From assembly GCA_022360715.1 (NCBI GenBank), contig JAKSCG010000187.1, positions 1 through 43,916 of the forward strand: a stretch of 43,916 nucleotides of DNA. The letters run 5' to 3'. This document shows positions 26,480-34,917 of the stretch, in pieces (the first letter of the stretch is position 1; the number at the start of each line of letters is the position of its first letter). The notes below the pieces were generated by a model that saw only the letters and a list, made by a program, of their open reading frames with translations, ran no database searches and was not told the origin of the DNA. The stretch comes from Halanaerobiales bacterium. Its GTDB lineage: Bacteria > Bacillota > Halanaerobiia > Halanaerobiales > DTU029. Position numbers and translations under genes: made by a program.

Positions 26480-28279
26480 TTGATTAGTTGGATTATTTTA
26501 ATAGGCATTATAGTTATTTTCATTTTATGTACTTATTATTTATATCAATCATGGAAATTCTTAAGTAAAAATAAAAATTTTTTTAATATGCGTTTATTTA
26601 AAAACCCCGACAAAATACCGAAGATTGATCGAAAAGCTTATGAAAGTGCCTATCGGAGTAATACCAATTTTAGCAATAGTAGTCTTGATAACCAACCAGT
26701 GATTGACGCTAAAAAAGTACATCATATTTATGCCTTTCATCAGATTGGAACCCCCGATAATCAAGGGATAAATCAGCATAAGGGAAAGGAGGGATGGCCG
26801 GAGGAAAAAGAGGAGAAAAAGGAAGAGTATGAGCAAGAGCAAGTCCAGATCATCTCAGAAGATTTTCCTGAAGTAATCATAAATAGTCCGGTTGTAGTTG
26901 AGCAACAAGTTGTAGTTAAGCAACAAGAAGATAACTTGCGCGAGGATGAGCTACAGGAAGAGCAAGTCCAAATTACTAATGAAGGAGGTTTGACAATGCC
27001 TGAATTACAACAGGTAGGAGGGCTGGAATTAATCAAAACGCCGGTTGTGATCGGAGAAAATGTTATTCAAAGGATGGAAGTCTCGGATCTCCCGCTTGAT
27101 ATGGCAGCGATCAAGATCAAAGAAATCACTACCAATATTAGGGATTTAGTGACAGATGTAATTCAAGATAAGGTATTAATTCAGGGTACTTTACATAAAC
27201 AGATTTTTTATGTAGGTATCGATAATATTATCCATCACCAGATGGAAAACATTAGTTTCAGTCATTTTATCGATATTCCTGGTGCTGAACCGGGAATGGA
27301 TGTACTAATTGAACCGGAGGTTGAACATGTTTTCTCCAAGTTAATCTTGGATGGTAGTGTTTTACATCAAAAAGTAGTGGTACAATTCTTTGTGAAGGTC
27401 TTATCTGTCCAGCAATTAATTGTAGAAACCGGGATTGGACCCTTGGTTAAAGCCCAACGGGTCATCGGTGAAAATACTGTTCAGACGATGATTAATAATG
27501 AGGTTACCCTGGCCGTTGAAGCAATTAAAATCGTTGATATTACCGCCAAGGTAGTCGGACTGGAAACAGAGATAATTGAAGATAAAGTAATTATGCAGGG
27601 AATAGTCCATAAACAATTGTTCTATATCGGAACTGATGATGTCGAACACCACCAGGCTGAAGATATTCCTTTCAGTGAATTTGTTGATATTCCAGGGGCT
27701 GAACCCGGTATGAATGTCCAGGTTTATCCCAATATAGAACACATTAAGCAGGTCTTAAGTCCGGACGGTACGATGGTAGCACAGGAAATCGTCCTGGAGC
27801 TTTTTGTTAAAGTAACCGAATCCGTCCAGATTAATTTAGTAACCGGTAATGATTCCCTGGTAATGCTTCCGGAAGTAGTGGGGGAAAATGTTAAGCAGAT
27901 CTTAAGTGAAACTACGACCACCCTGACTCCCACGGCAATTAAGGTTAAGAATATCAATGCTGGCTTTGAAGGCCTTAATGCGGTAGTGATCAATGACAAA
28001 GTGATCATCCAGGGCATCATCCATAAACAGATCTTCTTTATCGGGGAGGACAATATTGAATATCATCAAGCAGAAAATGTTCCCTTCAGTACCTTTATTG
28101 ATGTCATTGGGGCAAGGCCTGGCATGGATGTTCAGATCATTCCCAGCATTGCTTTCATTAAACCGATTTTAAGCAATGATGGGGTTTGCTTAACCCAGAA
28201 AGTAATTGCCGATATCTTTGTTAAGGTAACCGAGAATATTCAGTTTAATGTAAACGAAGTAGGTCCATATGGGGTATAG
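26480..28279 (+). CDS. Membrane-anchored protein with three SPOCS (DUF3794) domains
   Basis: 599 residues. One N-terminal helix (ISWIILIGIIVIFILCTYYL) is followed by about 150 residues of polar, Glu/Gln/Val-rich linker, then three tandem SPOCS domains at about 180-317, 318-455 and 455-592. Each domain repeats the pattern VVIGENV, HKQIFYVG, FIDIPGAEPGM and FVKV. SPOCS domains occur in spore-coat morphogenesis proteins such as SpoVID and SipL. There is no LysM, unlike the two paralogues downstream. TTG start with AAAGGGGGAGG. A second strong ribosome site, AAGGAGG at 26982-26988, sits 7 bases before an in-frame ATG at 26996, so a soluble 427-residue form may also be made. Confidence 0.85.
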   Translation: MISWIILIGIIVIFILCTYYLYQSWKFLSKNKNFFNMRLFKNPDKIPKIDRKAYESAYRSNTNFSNSSLDNQPVIDAKKVHHIYAFHQIGTPDNQGINQHKGKEGWPEEKEEKKEEYEQEQVQIISEDFPEVIINSPVVVEQQVVVKQQEDNLREDELQEEQVQITNEGGLTMPELQQVGGLELIKTPVVIGENVIQRMEVSDLPLDMAAIKIKEITTNIRDLVTDVIQDKVLIQGTLHKQIFYVGIDNIIHHQMENISFSHFIDIPGAEPGMDVLIEPEVEHVFSKLILDGSVLHQKVVVQFFVKVLSVQQLIVETGIGPLVKAQRVIGENTVQTMINNEVTLAVEAIKIVDITAKVVGLETEIIEDKVIMQGIVHKQLFYIGTDDVEHHQAEDIPFSEFVDIPGAEPGMNVQVYPNIEHIKQVLSPDGTMVAQEIVLELFVKVTESVQINLVTGNDSLVMLPEVVGENVKQILSETTTTLTPTAIKVKNINAGFEGLNAVVINDKVIIQGIIHKQIFFIGEDNIEYHQAENVPFSTFIDVIGARPGMDVQIIPSIAFIKPILSNDGVCLTQKVIADIFVKVTENIQFNVNEVGPYGV

Positions 28280-28288
28280 TTACTAAGC

Positions 28289-28325
28289 AAAGAGCCTGAG
28301 TGCTTGAACTCAGGCTCTTTTTAGA
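28289..28325. terminator. Bidirectional terminator between convergent genes
   Basis: AAAGAGCCTGAGT (28289-28301) pairs perfectly with ACTCAGGCTCTTT (28308-28320). T-runs follow on the plus strand, with a shorter one on the minus strand. Confidence 0.85.
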
Positions 28326-28737
28326 GTTTAACCGGGTCATATCTGACCCAATCAATTCGTTGATCAGTCTTACCATCATAAAAAGTAAAGATTAACCGAT
28401 CTTTATAAAAGTATTCGGTAGTGATATTAAAGACTTGAAAGTGACCGGGATTGGGACTCCCGACCATGGTCACTTCATAAGCCCGGTACATAATTAAATT
28501 AATCTTACCATTAAGCACCAGAATTGCTAGCTGTCCATCTTTTATATGATAATTCCCTTTTTCGCGCAGGAAATCGAGTTTTTTCTGTAATTCCTTTTCT
28601 TCACCCGCTTGATAAATATAGACACGGGGGTTGGTCAGACCGGTCGGATAAAGGCCGATTTTTTCTTTATACCTGTCAAGAGGTATGTATTGAACAGTCG
28701 GATATTTAAAAATTTTTTTCGAATAGCCAAAGGGCAT
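28321..28737 (-). CDS. Uncharacterised 138-residue protein in the sporulation island
   Basis: I do not recognise a family. The protein is soluble and rich in aromatic and basic residues (MPFGYSKKIFKYPTVQYIPL at the N-terminus, WVRYDP near the end), with no signal peptide or membrane segment. The pattern of strands around LAILVLNGKINLIMYRAYEV suggests a small beta-sheet domain. The ATG at 28737 was chosen because AAGGAGGTG lies 6 bases upstream on the minus strand. A sigma-K-like promoter is present upstream, and the gene is flanked by SPOCS genes, so a mother-cell sporulation role is inferred, not shown. Confidence 0.72.
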   Translation of the reverse strand: MPFGYSKKIFKYPTVQYIPLDRYKEKIGLYPTGLTNPRVYIYQAGEEKELQKKLDFLREKGNYHIKDGQLAILVLNGKINLIMYRAYEVTMVGSPNPGHFQVFNITTEYFYKDRLIFTFYDGKTDQRIDWVRYDPVKL

Positions 28738-28755
28738 TTTTGACACCTCCTTAGA

Positions 28756-28784
28756 TATTTTATGATTGATCGGGGGAGGTTGTG
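28756..28784 (-). promoter_or_regulatory. Sigma-K-like promoter of the 138-residue orphan
   Basis: Read on the minus strand: CACA (28784-28781), 16 bases, then CATAAAATA (28764-28756), again mACm-N16-CATAnnnTA. The start point would fall at the edge of the ribosome site, giving an unusually short leader, so some doubt remains. Confidence 0.45.
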
Positions 28785-28848
28785 CAGATATTTTTAGTCA
28801 TATTTAAGGCCAGTACCTTATATATATAAAATAAGGCCTAATCGTATT

Positions 28849-28876
28849 CACATTTTAAATAGTCATGCATATATTA
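28849..28876 (+). promoter_or_regulatory. Sigma-K/E-like promoter of the SPOCS-LysM gene
   Basis: CACA (28849-28852), 15 bases, then CATATATTA (28868-28876). Further upstream GTCATATTT (28797-28805) with TATATATAA (28820-28828) resembles a sigma E promoter, so two start points are possible. Confidence 0.45.
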
Positions 28877-28916
28877 TAAGTGATAAGTTTGATTAATCTG
28901 GAAAGGAGGAAAAAGT

Positions 28917-30536
28917 TTGGCCATTAATTTTGAAGAGGAGCTAATCCGGGTAGAATATGTTATTGGTGAAGATACAGTAACCGAAACTGTCACTGAGCGG
29001 GTTGATATACCTGAAGACAAACCAGATGTGCAGCGGGTAATTGATGTCAAGGCTAATTTAAGGGATGTTGATGCCACGATTGAGAATGGTGGGGCTGAAG
29101 TCATCGGAATTATTGAAGTGGGGATTATTTATGTCGGTGAAGTGCCGGAAGATCAACTACAGCAACCGGTTCATTTTGCGGAAAAGGAGATGGATTTTAC
29201 CAATTTTATTGATATCCCTGAAGCTGAACCGGGGATGAATGTTTTTGCCGATGTTAACATCAGAAGGGTTTCTTTTGACCGCATTGATTCCCGCACCGTA
29301 GAAGTAACGGTAGTCCTGACCAAATTTATCAAAATAACCGAATATCGACAGATCACAGTTATTACCGAAATAAGCGGGATACCGGAAGAAAATATTACCG
29401 AGGAATTATTGAGAATCGAGGAAGTAATCGGCGAGAATACCGTTACCGTTGTTTTCAGCGGTGAGCTCAACTTACCTGACGGGAAACCGCCGATTGAAAG
29501 GGTATTAACCGCATCAGCCGAGGTCAATAATATTGAGACCGAAATAACCGAAGAAGGGGTTATTATTGAAGGTAATATAGTAGGTGGGGTAATGTATGTA
29601 GCTGATTTAGATCAACAACCAGTTCACTTTTTAGAAAATAGATTTAATATCAGTGAAGCAATCACTGTCCCCGGAGCAATGGAAGATATGACCGTACACA
29701 CCCATTTTACGGTAAAACGCGTTTCCTATGAATTGATCAGTCCTGAACTGATTGAACTGGATGTAATCGTTCAGATCTTTGTCAAAGTAACCCAACCGAA
29801 ACAGGTGACCGTAGTTATTGATGTGATTAGTGACCTGGTCGAGGTAGAGAGAGAACTACTCCGGGTCGAAGATGTTGTCGGTGAGGATACCGTCCATGAA
29901 ACTTTTACTAACCGGATCAATATCCCTCCGGAAAAACCGGAAGTAGAACGAATTATTGAAGCCAATGCCCGTGTGCTGGGATATACCGCTACTGTGGAGA
30001 GAGGCGGTGTCTTACTTGAAGGCTCGCCCAATCTTACTGAACTGGAAGAAGGGCAAATCCCGGATGAAGGAATTGAAGGTAGTGTAATCTATGTAGGGGC
30101 GGTCACTGAACCACCTTTACAGCCGGTTCATTTTGTCGAGCAATACTATAACTTTGAGAATTTTATCGACATTCCCGGAGCTGAAGAGGGAATGAATGTG
30201 CATACCGAAGTAGAAGTGACCAAGGCCAGTGCTGAGCGAATTGATGATTTTAAGATTGAATTGACGGCTATTCTCCGTAAATTTGCCAAGGTTACTGAAT
30301 TCAGACAGCTGGAGATTATTACGGATCTGGTCGTTATTTCGCCGGCAGCTGATGAATGTCCACCCTCTTATATTGTCTATGTGGTCCAACCGGGAGATAC
30401 ACTCTGGAAGATCGCCAGGCGGTACCGTACAACAGTTGATGCCCTAATTGCCGCCAATCCTGGCATTGACCCTAACAACTTAATGATCGGCCAGAAAATA
30501 TGTGTACCCAGTGGTATTATAACTCCCCGGGGATAA
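28917..30536 (+). CDS. SPOCS-LysM spore morphogenesis protein (SipL/SpoVID-like)
   Basis: 539 residues: three SPOCS (DUF3794) domains at about 1-150, 153-300 and 301-475, then a C-terminal LysM domain from about 483 (YVVQPGDTLWKIARRYRTTV, ending in MIGQKICVPSG). Each SPOCS unit carries V-x-G-E-D/N-T and a FIDIPEAEPGM-like turn. The arrangement matches SipL of Clostridioides difficile, where the LysM binds SpoIVA and the protein brings coat layers to the forespore. It is very acidic. TTG start at 28917 with GGAAAGGAGG upstream. It is followed by a strong terminator, so it is a separate unit from the next SPOCS gene. Equivalence to SipL is inferred from architecture. Confidence 0.88.
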   Translation: MAINFEEELIRVEYVIGEDTVTETVTERVDIPEDKPDVQRVIDVKANLRDVDATIENGGAEVIGIIEVGIIYVGEVPEDQLQQPVHFAEKEMDFTNFIDIPEAEPGMNVFADVNIRRVSFDRIDSRTVEVTVVLTKFIKITEYRQITVITEISGIPEENITEELLRIEEVIGENTVTVVFSGELNLPDGKPPIERVLTASAEVNNIETEITEEGVIIEGNIVGGVMYVADLDQQPVHFLENRFNISEAITVPGAMEDMTVHTHFTVKRVSYELISPELIELDVIVQIFVKVTQPKQVTVVIDVISDLVEVERELLRVEDVVGEDTVHETFTNRINIPPEKPEVERIIEANARVLGYTATVERGGVLLEGSPNLTELEEGQIPDEGIEGSVIYVGAVTEPPLQPVHFVEQYYNFENFIDIPGAEEGMNVHTEVEVTKASAERIDDFKIELTAILRKFAKVTEFRQLEIITDLVVISPAADECPPSYIVYVVQPGDTLWKIARRYRTTVDALIAANPGIDPNNLMIGQKICVPSGIITPRG

Positions 30537-30544
30537 AAACCATT

Positions 30545-30583
30545 AAGAACTGTAGGAAACACAGCCTGCAGTTCTTTTTTTAT
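30545..30583 (+). terminator. Terminator after the first SPOCS-LysM gene
   Basis: AAGAACTGTAGG (30545-30556) pairs with CCTGCAGTTCTT (30565-30576) with one G-U pair, then seven T. Confidence 0.87.
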
Positions 30584-30601
30584 CAGATCATTTTATTTGC
30601 G

Positions 30602-30610
30602 CATATACTA
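30602..30610 (+). promoter_or_regulatory. CATAnnnTA -10 element before the small peptide gene
   Basis: CATATACTA fits the sigma K/E -10 consensus and lies 30 bases before the ATG of the 30-residue gene. No AC-type -35 is seen at 15-17 bases, so support is partial. Confidence 0.35.
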
Positions 30611-30640
30611 TTATGAAAATAAGTTAGGGGGAATTTTACT

Positions 30641-30733
30641 ATGGACAAAGAAAAGCAGGGTAAAAAAGAAAAAAAGAATGTTAACATCAGTCTCCATAAA
30701 GTCAAGAAAATTATCAAAATTACCAAGGGTTAA
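30641..30733 (+). CDS. 30-residue Lys-rich peptide, co-transcribed with SPOCS-LysM gene
   Basis: A short frame begins with ATG at 30641 after TTAGGGGG and ends with TAA at 30731-30733, 14 bases before the next gene. The peptide begins MDKEKQGKKEKK and ends VKKIIKITKG; 12 of its 30 residues are Lys, with an amphipathic C-terminal half. The frame lies between a sigma-K/E-like -10 and the strong AAAGGAGGGGGG site of the SPOCS-LysM gene, whose ribosome site begins within its stop codon. I do not recognise a family. It could be a small basic spore-coat component or a leader peptide that couples translation. Confidence 0.55.
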   Translation: MDKEKQGKKEKKNVNISLHKVKKIIKITKG

Positions 30734-30747
30734 AGGAGGGGGGATAT

Positions 30748-32274
30748 ATGCCGCAACAGTTAAGAATAGACGAACCGATTGTGGTCAGGACAGTTGAAAC
30801 AGAAGTCGTCAAAAATGTTGGTATTCCTTCCAACTTGCCGGCAGCGGAGAGGGTTGTCAGTGTTAGTGCCCGGGTCGAAATAACCGATACCATTCTGCGG
30901 GAAGACTCTTTGATTATTGAAGGAGTAATCCGGGCGACCATTTATTATGCATCTGCTGATGATCCGGCCAATGTGGTCAGTTTTAGAAGGAATTTTACCT
31001 ATACCGACCGAATCAGGGTTAGAGGGGCCCGCCGGGGGTATGATGTTGATGTTGAGGCGATTATTTCTGATATTGACTTTAATTTGATTAATGATCGTTT
31101 AATTGGCCTGGAATTTACTATTGTCAATGAGATTGAGATAACTGTACCGGAGATAGTACCATTTATTGAGGAACGGCCGGAGCTTCGGATCAGGAGACAA
31201 CGCTTGCAGATAAAGAGGCAGGTCCAGGAAAGGAACTATAGCCGTGATCTAGCGGCGATTGTCCGCTTGCCGACCGAAGCAGCTGATCTGGACCGAATAA
31301 TTGATATTGATACCCGGGTTCAGGTGATTGATATTACAACTGATTATGACCGGGTGACCGTACGGGGAATTGTTAATATTAATCTCCTTTATGTTAACCA
31401 ACAAGGGAAGATTGAGTATGCCTCCCTGTCTTATGGCTATAATGAGGTTTTTGTTTTCAGAGGGGTAACCCCAGATATGACTGCTTTTGTCGAGGTCAAT
31501 GTTTTGGATGAAAAAGCAGAATTGCTCGATCAAAACAGGGTCAGAATAAGTGTTGAGACGAGGTTTAGAATTCTGGTAGTAAAGGAAGAACTGGTCGAAA
31601 TACCGACCGATATTATTGGTGAAATAACGCCGGTTCGGAGAACGATCCTGGTCGAGCGGATCGTCGTGGAAGAACGGACCAGAATCCTGGAAAGGGACCA
31701 AACAACAATTCCGGAGGGTAGTCCTGATATTGGTCGGGTGATCAGGGCTACCGGACAGGTCAGAGGGGGTAGTGTCAGTGCTGAGGCCCAGAACGGAGGG
31801 GTTTTAGTTACCGGGGTTGTTGATGTTAATATTCTCTATGTAGCCGATCTTCCTGAACAGCCGGTCTTTTTTACCGCAGCCAGGATTACCTTCAGTAGTT
31901 TTATCGATATCCCGGAGGTAGAAGCTGACATGGACGCCTATGCTGATGTTGCGGTTAGCCGGGTTACGGCTAATAAGATATCGGAAAGGCAGATTGGGAT
32001 CAGGACGGTCCTGGACGTCAACTTACTGGTGACCGAGACAGTTAGGGTATCGTTGGTGACCGATATTTCCGGGCGACCAGTCCCACCAACAGTTAGGCCA
32101 CCAGTTCGTCCGCCGGTGGACGGTTTTATCACCTATACGATTAAAGCAGGTGATACCCTGTTCAAGATCGGGCAGCAGTTTGGGGTTTCGGTTAACCGCT
32201 TGATTGAACTGAATAATATTACCGACCCGGAAAATTTACAGATTGGACAACAGATCTTAATCCCTTCCGGCTAA
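30748..32274 (+). CDS. Second SPOCS-LysM spore morphogenesis protein
   Basis: 508 residues. Three SPOCS domains lie at about 1-140, 145-290 and 295-445, followed by a Pro/Val-rich hinge (PVPPTVRPPVRPPVDG) and a C-terminal LysM (YTIKAGDTLFKIGQQFGVSV, ending in QIGQQILIPSG). Only the third SPOCS unit keeps the FIDIPEVEADM turn; the first two are diverged (RVRGARRGY and VFRGVTPDM). The protein is Arg-rich in its middle third, unlike the acidic paralogue. ATG preceded by AAAGGAGGGGGG. It probably works in spore envelope assembly in the mother cell; division of labour with the other two SPOCS proteins is unknown. Confidence 0.87.
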   Translation: MPQQLRIDEPIVVRTVETEVVKNVGIPSNLPAAERVVSVSARVEITDTILREDSLIIEGVIRATIYYASADDPANVVSFRRNFTYTDRIRVRGARRGYDVDVEAIISDIDFNLINDRLIGLEFTIVNEIEITVPEIVPFIEERPELRIRRQRLQIKRQVQERNYSRDLAAIVRLPTEAADLDRIIDIDTRVQVIDITTDYDRVTVRGIVNINLLYVNQQGKIEYASLSYGYNEVFVFRGVTPDMTAFVEVNVLDEKAELLDQNRVRISVETRFRILVVKEELVEIPTDIIGEITPVRRTILVERIVVEERTRILERDQTTIPEGSPDIGRVIRATGQVRGGSVSAEAQNGGVLVTGVVDVNILYVADLPEQPVFFTAARITFSSFIDIPEVEADMDAYADVAVSRVTANKISERQIGIRTVLDVNLLVTETVRVSLVTDISGRPVPPTVRPPVRPPVDGFITYTIKAGDTLFKIGQQFGVSVNRLIELNNITDPENLQIGQQILIPSG

Positions 32275-32286
32275 AGATAATCATCT

Positions 32287-32318
32287 AACTGGGAAAGGAT
32301 AATTCCTTTTCCAGTTTT
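32287..32318 (+). terminator. Terminator after the second SPOCS-LysM gene
   Basis: AACTGGGAAAGGA (32287-32299) pairs with TCCTTTTCCAGTT (32304-32316) with one G-U pair, then a short T-run. The remaining bases to 32506 show no gene. Confidence 0.75.
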
Positions 32319-32506
32319 CCGGTCTTTATTTTGATCAATTATTTGAGTCAGGCAGGAAAAAGCACTTTAATCCTGAATAATAATAATTGGTATGAATTTT
32401 TGGACTTGCTAGCGAAAAACTAGTATTGAGTAGATAGGATAGAAAAGATGATGCAGGGGGTGGTATCTGTTAGTCTTTGTATAACCAAGAACAGGGGGTT
32501 GATTAA

Positions 32507-33535
32507 ATGAAAGCGGTAGTTAAAAAGGAAGCCGGTTATGGGGCTGAATTAAGCGAGGTAGCTATACCTGAAACTGGACAAGATGAGGTTATGATCAAAG
32601 TTAAAAGCACTTCCATTTGTGGCACCGATTTTCATATATATTCCTGGGATGATTGGGCCAAGGAGAATATAGTTCCACCGCAGATCATGGGACATGAAGT
32701 TGCCGGTGAAGTGGTCAAGATCGGAGCAAGGGTAACCAGTGTGCAAGTGGGCGACTTTGTTTCAGCAGAGACCCACATTCCTTGTGGCCAGTGTTACCAG
32801 TGTCAAACCGGCAAGCAGCATATCTGTAATGACCTGAAAATACTGGGGGTGCATACTGACGGTGTTTTTGCTGATTATGCTGTTTTAAAGGAGGTCGTTG
32901 CTTGGAAAAATGATCCGGCGATTCCAGCAACCTATGCCTCAGTACAAGAACCCTTAGGTAATGCGATCGATACGATTTTGGCCGGCGATGTAGCCGGTAA
33001 AAACGTGCTGATTGTCGGAGCCGGTCCGGCTGGATTGCTGGCAACCGGAGTTGCCCGAGCTTTTGGGGCGACAAAAATTATCGTCAGTGAACCTAATCAG
33101 TACCGGAGAAATATTGCCGATGCTATGGGAGCAGACCTGATGGTCAATCCACTGGCCGAGAACCTGGAAGAGGTAGTATCCGATGCCACAGGCGGGGTCG
33201 GGGTTGATTTTGTCGCTGAAATGTCCGGGCATCCGCTTGCTTTAAATCAGGGCTTGCGCTCGATCACAGCCGGCGGCCAGATGGCTCTTTTAGGTCTGCC
33301 CACTGAGAAGGTATTGTTAGATCTAAGTGCTGATGTTATTTTTAAGGGAATTAAATTGATCGGGATCACCGGGCGAGAAATGTTTAAGACCTGGCACCTG
33401 GCTGCCCGGTTAATCAAGGAAAAAAGGCTTGACCTGGAACCGGTGATCACCCACCAATTTCCACTGGAGCAATTTGCTAAAGGGATGGAGCTTATGCAGA
33501 ATGGGAACTGTGGTAAAATATTGTTGATTCCTTAA
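32507..33535 (+). CDS. tdh: L-threonine 3-dehydrogenase
   Basis: 342 residues, zinc-dependent medium-chain dehydrogenase. Catalytic zinc region: [17 protein letters not shown] and [15 protein letters not shown]. The structural zinc cysteines are in [16 protein letters not shown]. The NAD-binding motif is [22 protein letters not shown]. The segment [21 protein letters not shown] is characteristic of Tdh rather than other alcohol dehydrogenases. It oxidises threonine to 2-amino-3-ketobutyrate in the cytoplasm, which the next gene product cleaves. ATG at 32507 with AACAGGGGGTTG upstream; 13 bases to kbl. Confidence 0.94.
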   Translation: MKAVVKKEAGYGAELSEVAIPETGQDEVMIKVKSTSICGTDFHIYSWDDWAKENIVPPQIMGHEVAGEVVKIGARVTSVQVGDFVSAETHIPCGQCYQCQTGKQHICNDLKILGVHTDGVFADYAVLKEVVAWKNDPAIPATYASVQEPLGNAIDTILAGDVAGKNVLIVGAGPAGLLATGVARAFGATKIIVSEPNQYRRNIADAMGADLMVNPLAENLEEVVSDATGGVGVDFVAEMSGHPLALNQGLRSITAGGQMALLGLPTEKVLLDLSADVIFKGIKLIGITGREMFKTWHLAARLIKEKRLDLEPVITHQFPLEQFAKGMELMQNGNCGKILLIP

Positions 33536-33548
33536 GGGGGTAATCGGA

Positions 33549-34730
33549 TTGAATAGTGATTTTGAGATTTTTATGGAGGCTGAACTTAGAAAATTAGAAG
33601 AGGAAGGGCTTTATAATCAGATCCGCAGCCTGCAAGGACCCCAGGGGGCTTGGGTTAAAATTAACGGAAAAGAGGTCTTAAATTTTAGCTCTAATAACTA
33701 CCTGGGTCTGGCCAACCACCCCGAGACCGTTAAGGCGGCCAAGAAGGCCCTTGATCTTTATGGGATTGGCCCGGGAGCAGTGCGAAGTATTGCCGGAACG
33801 ATGACACTCCATCAAGAGCTGGAAGAGAGATTGGCCCATTTCAAGAAAGTGGAAGCAGTCCTGACCTTTCAATCAGGATTTAAGGCTAATCTGGCTGTAA
33901 TACCGGCCTTAGTGGGCAAAAGTGATACAATATATAGTGACGAATTAAATCATGCCAGTATTATTGACGGTTGCCGTCTTTCGCGGGCAGAGATCAAGGT
34001 CTTCCCCCACGGTGATCTCGATTCGCTGCAAGGATTGCTGCAAGAAAAAACAAACGGGAGAAAGCTGATTGTCACTGATGGTGTTTTTAGCATGGATGGT
34101 GATATTGCCAATTTACCCGGCTTGGTAGAACTGGCTGAAGAATATAATTGTCTGATCATGGTTGATGATGCCCACGGAGAAGGAGTGCTGGGTAGTCATG
34201 GCCGGGGAATTGTCGATCACTTTGAGCTGCACGGCCGGGTCGATGTCGAGATCGGGACTTTTTCCAAGGCGATCGGTACGGTTGGCGGTTGTGCAGCCGG
34301 GAGTGAACGCTTAATTAGTTATTTGAAACAAAAGGCCCGTCCCTTTTTGTTCAGTTCGGCGGTTACACCACCTGATGTTGCTGCCACGATCCGCTCAATT
34401 GAGATCTTGAGTAAAGATGATAGCCTGGTCAAGAAACTCTGGAGTAATGGGGATTACTTCAAACAGCAGATGAAAAAAACCGGCTTTGATGTTGGGGAGA
34501 GCCAGACCCCGATTACACCGGTAATGATCGGTGAAGCCCAGGTTGCTTCTGCCTTCAGTACCCGGCTCTTTGAAGAAGGGGTATTTGCTCAATCAATTGG
34601 ATTTCCGACTGTTCCCCGCGGTAAAGCCAGAATCAGGGTGATGATCTCTGCTACACACAGCAGGGATGACATTGATTTTGCCCTGGGTAAATTTAAAAAA
34701 CTGGGCGAGGAACTGGGGATTTTAAGGTAA
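33549..34730 (+). CDS. kbl: Glycine C-acetyltransferase (2-amino-3-ketobutyrate CoA ligase)
   Basis: 393 residues, alpha-oxoamine synthase family, PLP-dependent. Landmarks: [45 protein letters not shown] and the PLP lysine in [12 protein letters not shown]. It splits 2-amino-3-ketobutyrate with CoA to glycine and acetyl-CoA. BioF (8-amino-7-oxononanoate synthase) is closely similar, but pairing with tdh supports Kbl. TTG start at 33549 preceded by AAGGGGGTAA at the end of tdh. The pair forms a two-gene operon closed by an unusually long perfect hairpin. Confidence 0.93.
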   Translation: MNSDFEIFMEAELRKLEEEGLYNQIRSLQGPQGAWVKINGKEVLNFSSNNYLGLANHPETVKAAKKALDLYGIGPGAVRSIAGTMTLHQELEERLAHFKKVEAVLTFQSGFKANLAVIPALVGKSDTIYSDELNHASIIDGCRLSRAEIKVFPHGDLDSLQGLLQEKTNGRKLIVTDGVFSMDGDIANLPGLVELAEEYNCLIMVDDAHGEGVLGSHGRGIVDHFELHGRVDVEIGTFSKAIGTVGGCAAGSERLISYLKQKARPFLFSSAVTPPDVAATIRSIEILSKDDSLVKKLWSNGDYFKQQMKKTGFDVGESQTPITPVMIGEAQVASAFSTRLFEEGVFAQSIGFPTVPRGKARIRVMISATHSRDDIDFALGKFKKLGEELGILR

Positions 34731-34760
34731 TAACTATCGCCGGGCAAGTACTACTTAGCT

Positions 34761-34804
34761 GTTAAAAACCTCCGCAGATATATTTATCTGCGGAGGTTTT
34801 TAAC
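34761..34804. terminator. Terminator with a 20-bp perfect stem after kbl
   Basis: 34761-34780 is the exact reverse complement of 34785-34804, with a TATT loop. The arms start GTTAAAAACC and end GGTTTTTAAC, so it can terminate in both directions. Confidence 0.88.
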
Positions 34805-34917
34805 ATATTTCAATTTAATATTATCATTTTTTTCCAGCAGGTCAACTGATTTAATAAACAATTTATACTATATTTCATATAATAAAAGGTAATCAGGTAA
34901 AGAGGGTTGTGAATAGA

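Noticed and set aside
30597..30797. A 66-residue plus-strand frame overlapping the small peptide gene
   Set aside because: It lacks a ribosome site and runs into the start of the SPOCS-LysM gene; the 30-residue frame at 30641 has better signals.
32455..32500. GGGTGGTA resembling part of a T-box sequence before tdh
   Set aside because: The rest of the T-box consensus is missing, no specifier stem or terminator is seen, and the match is short.
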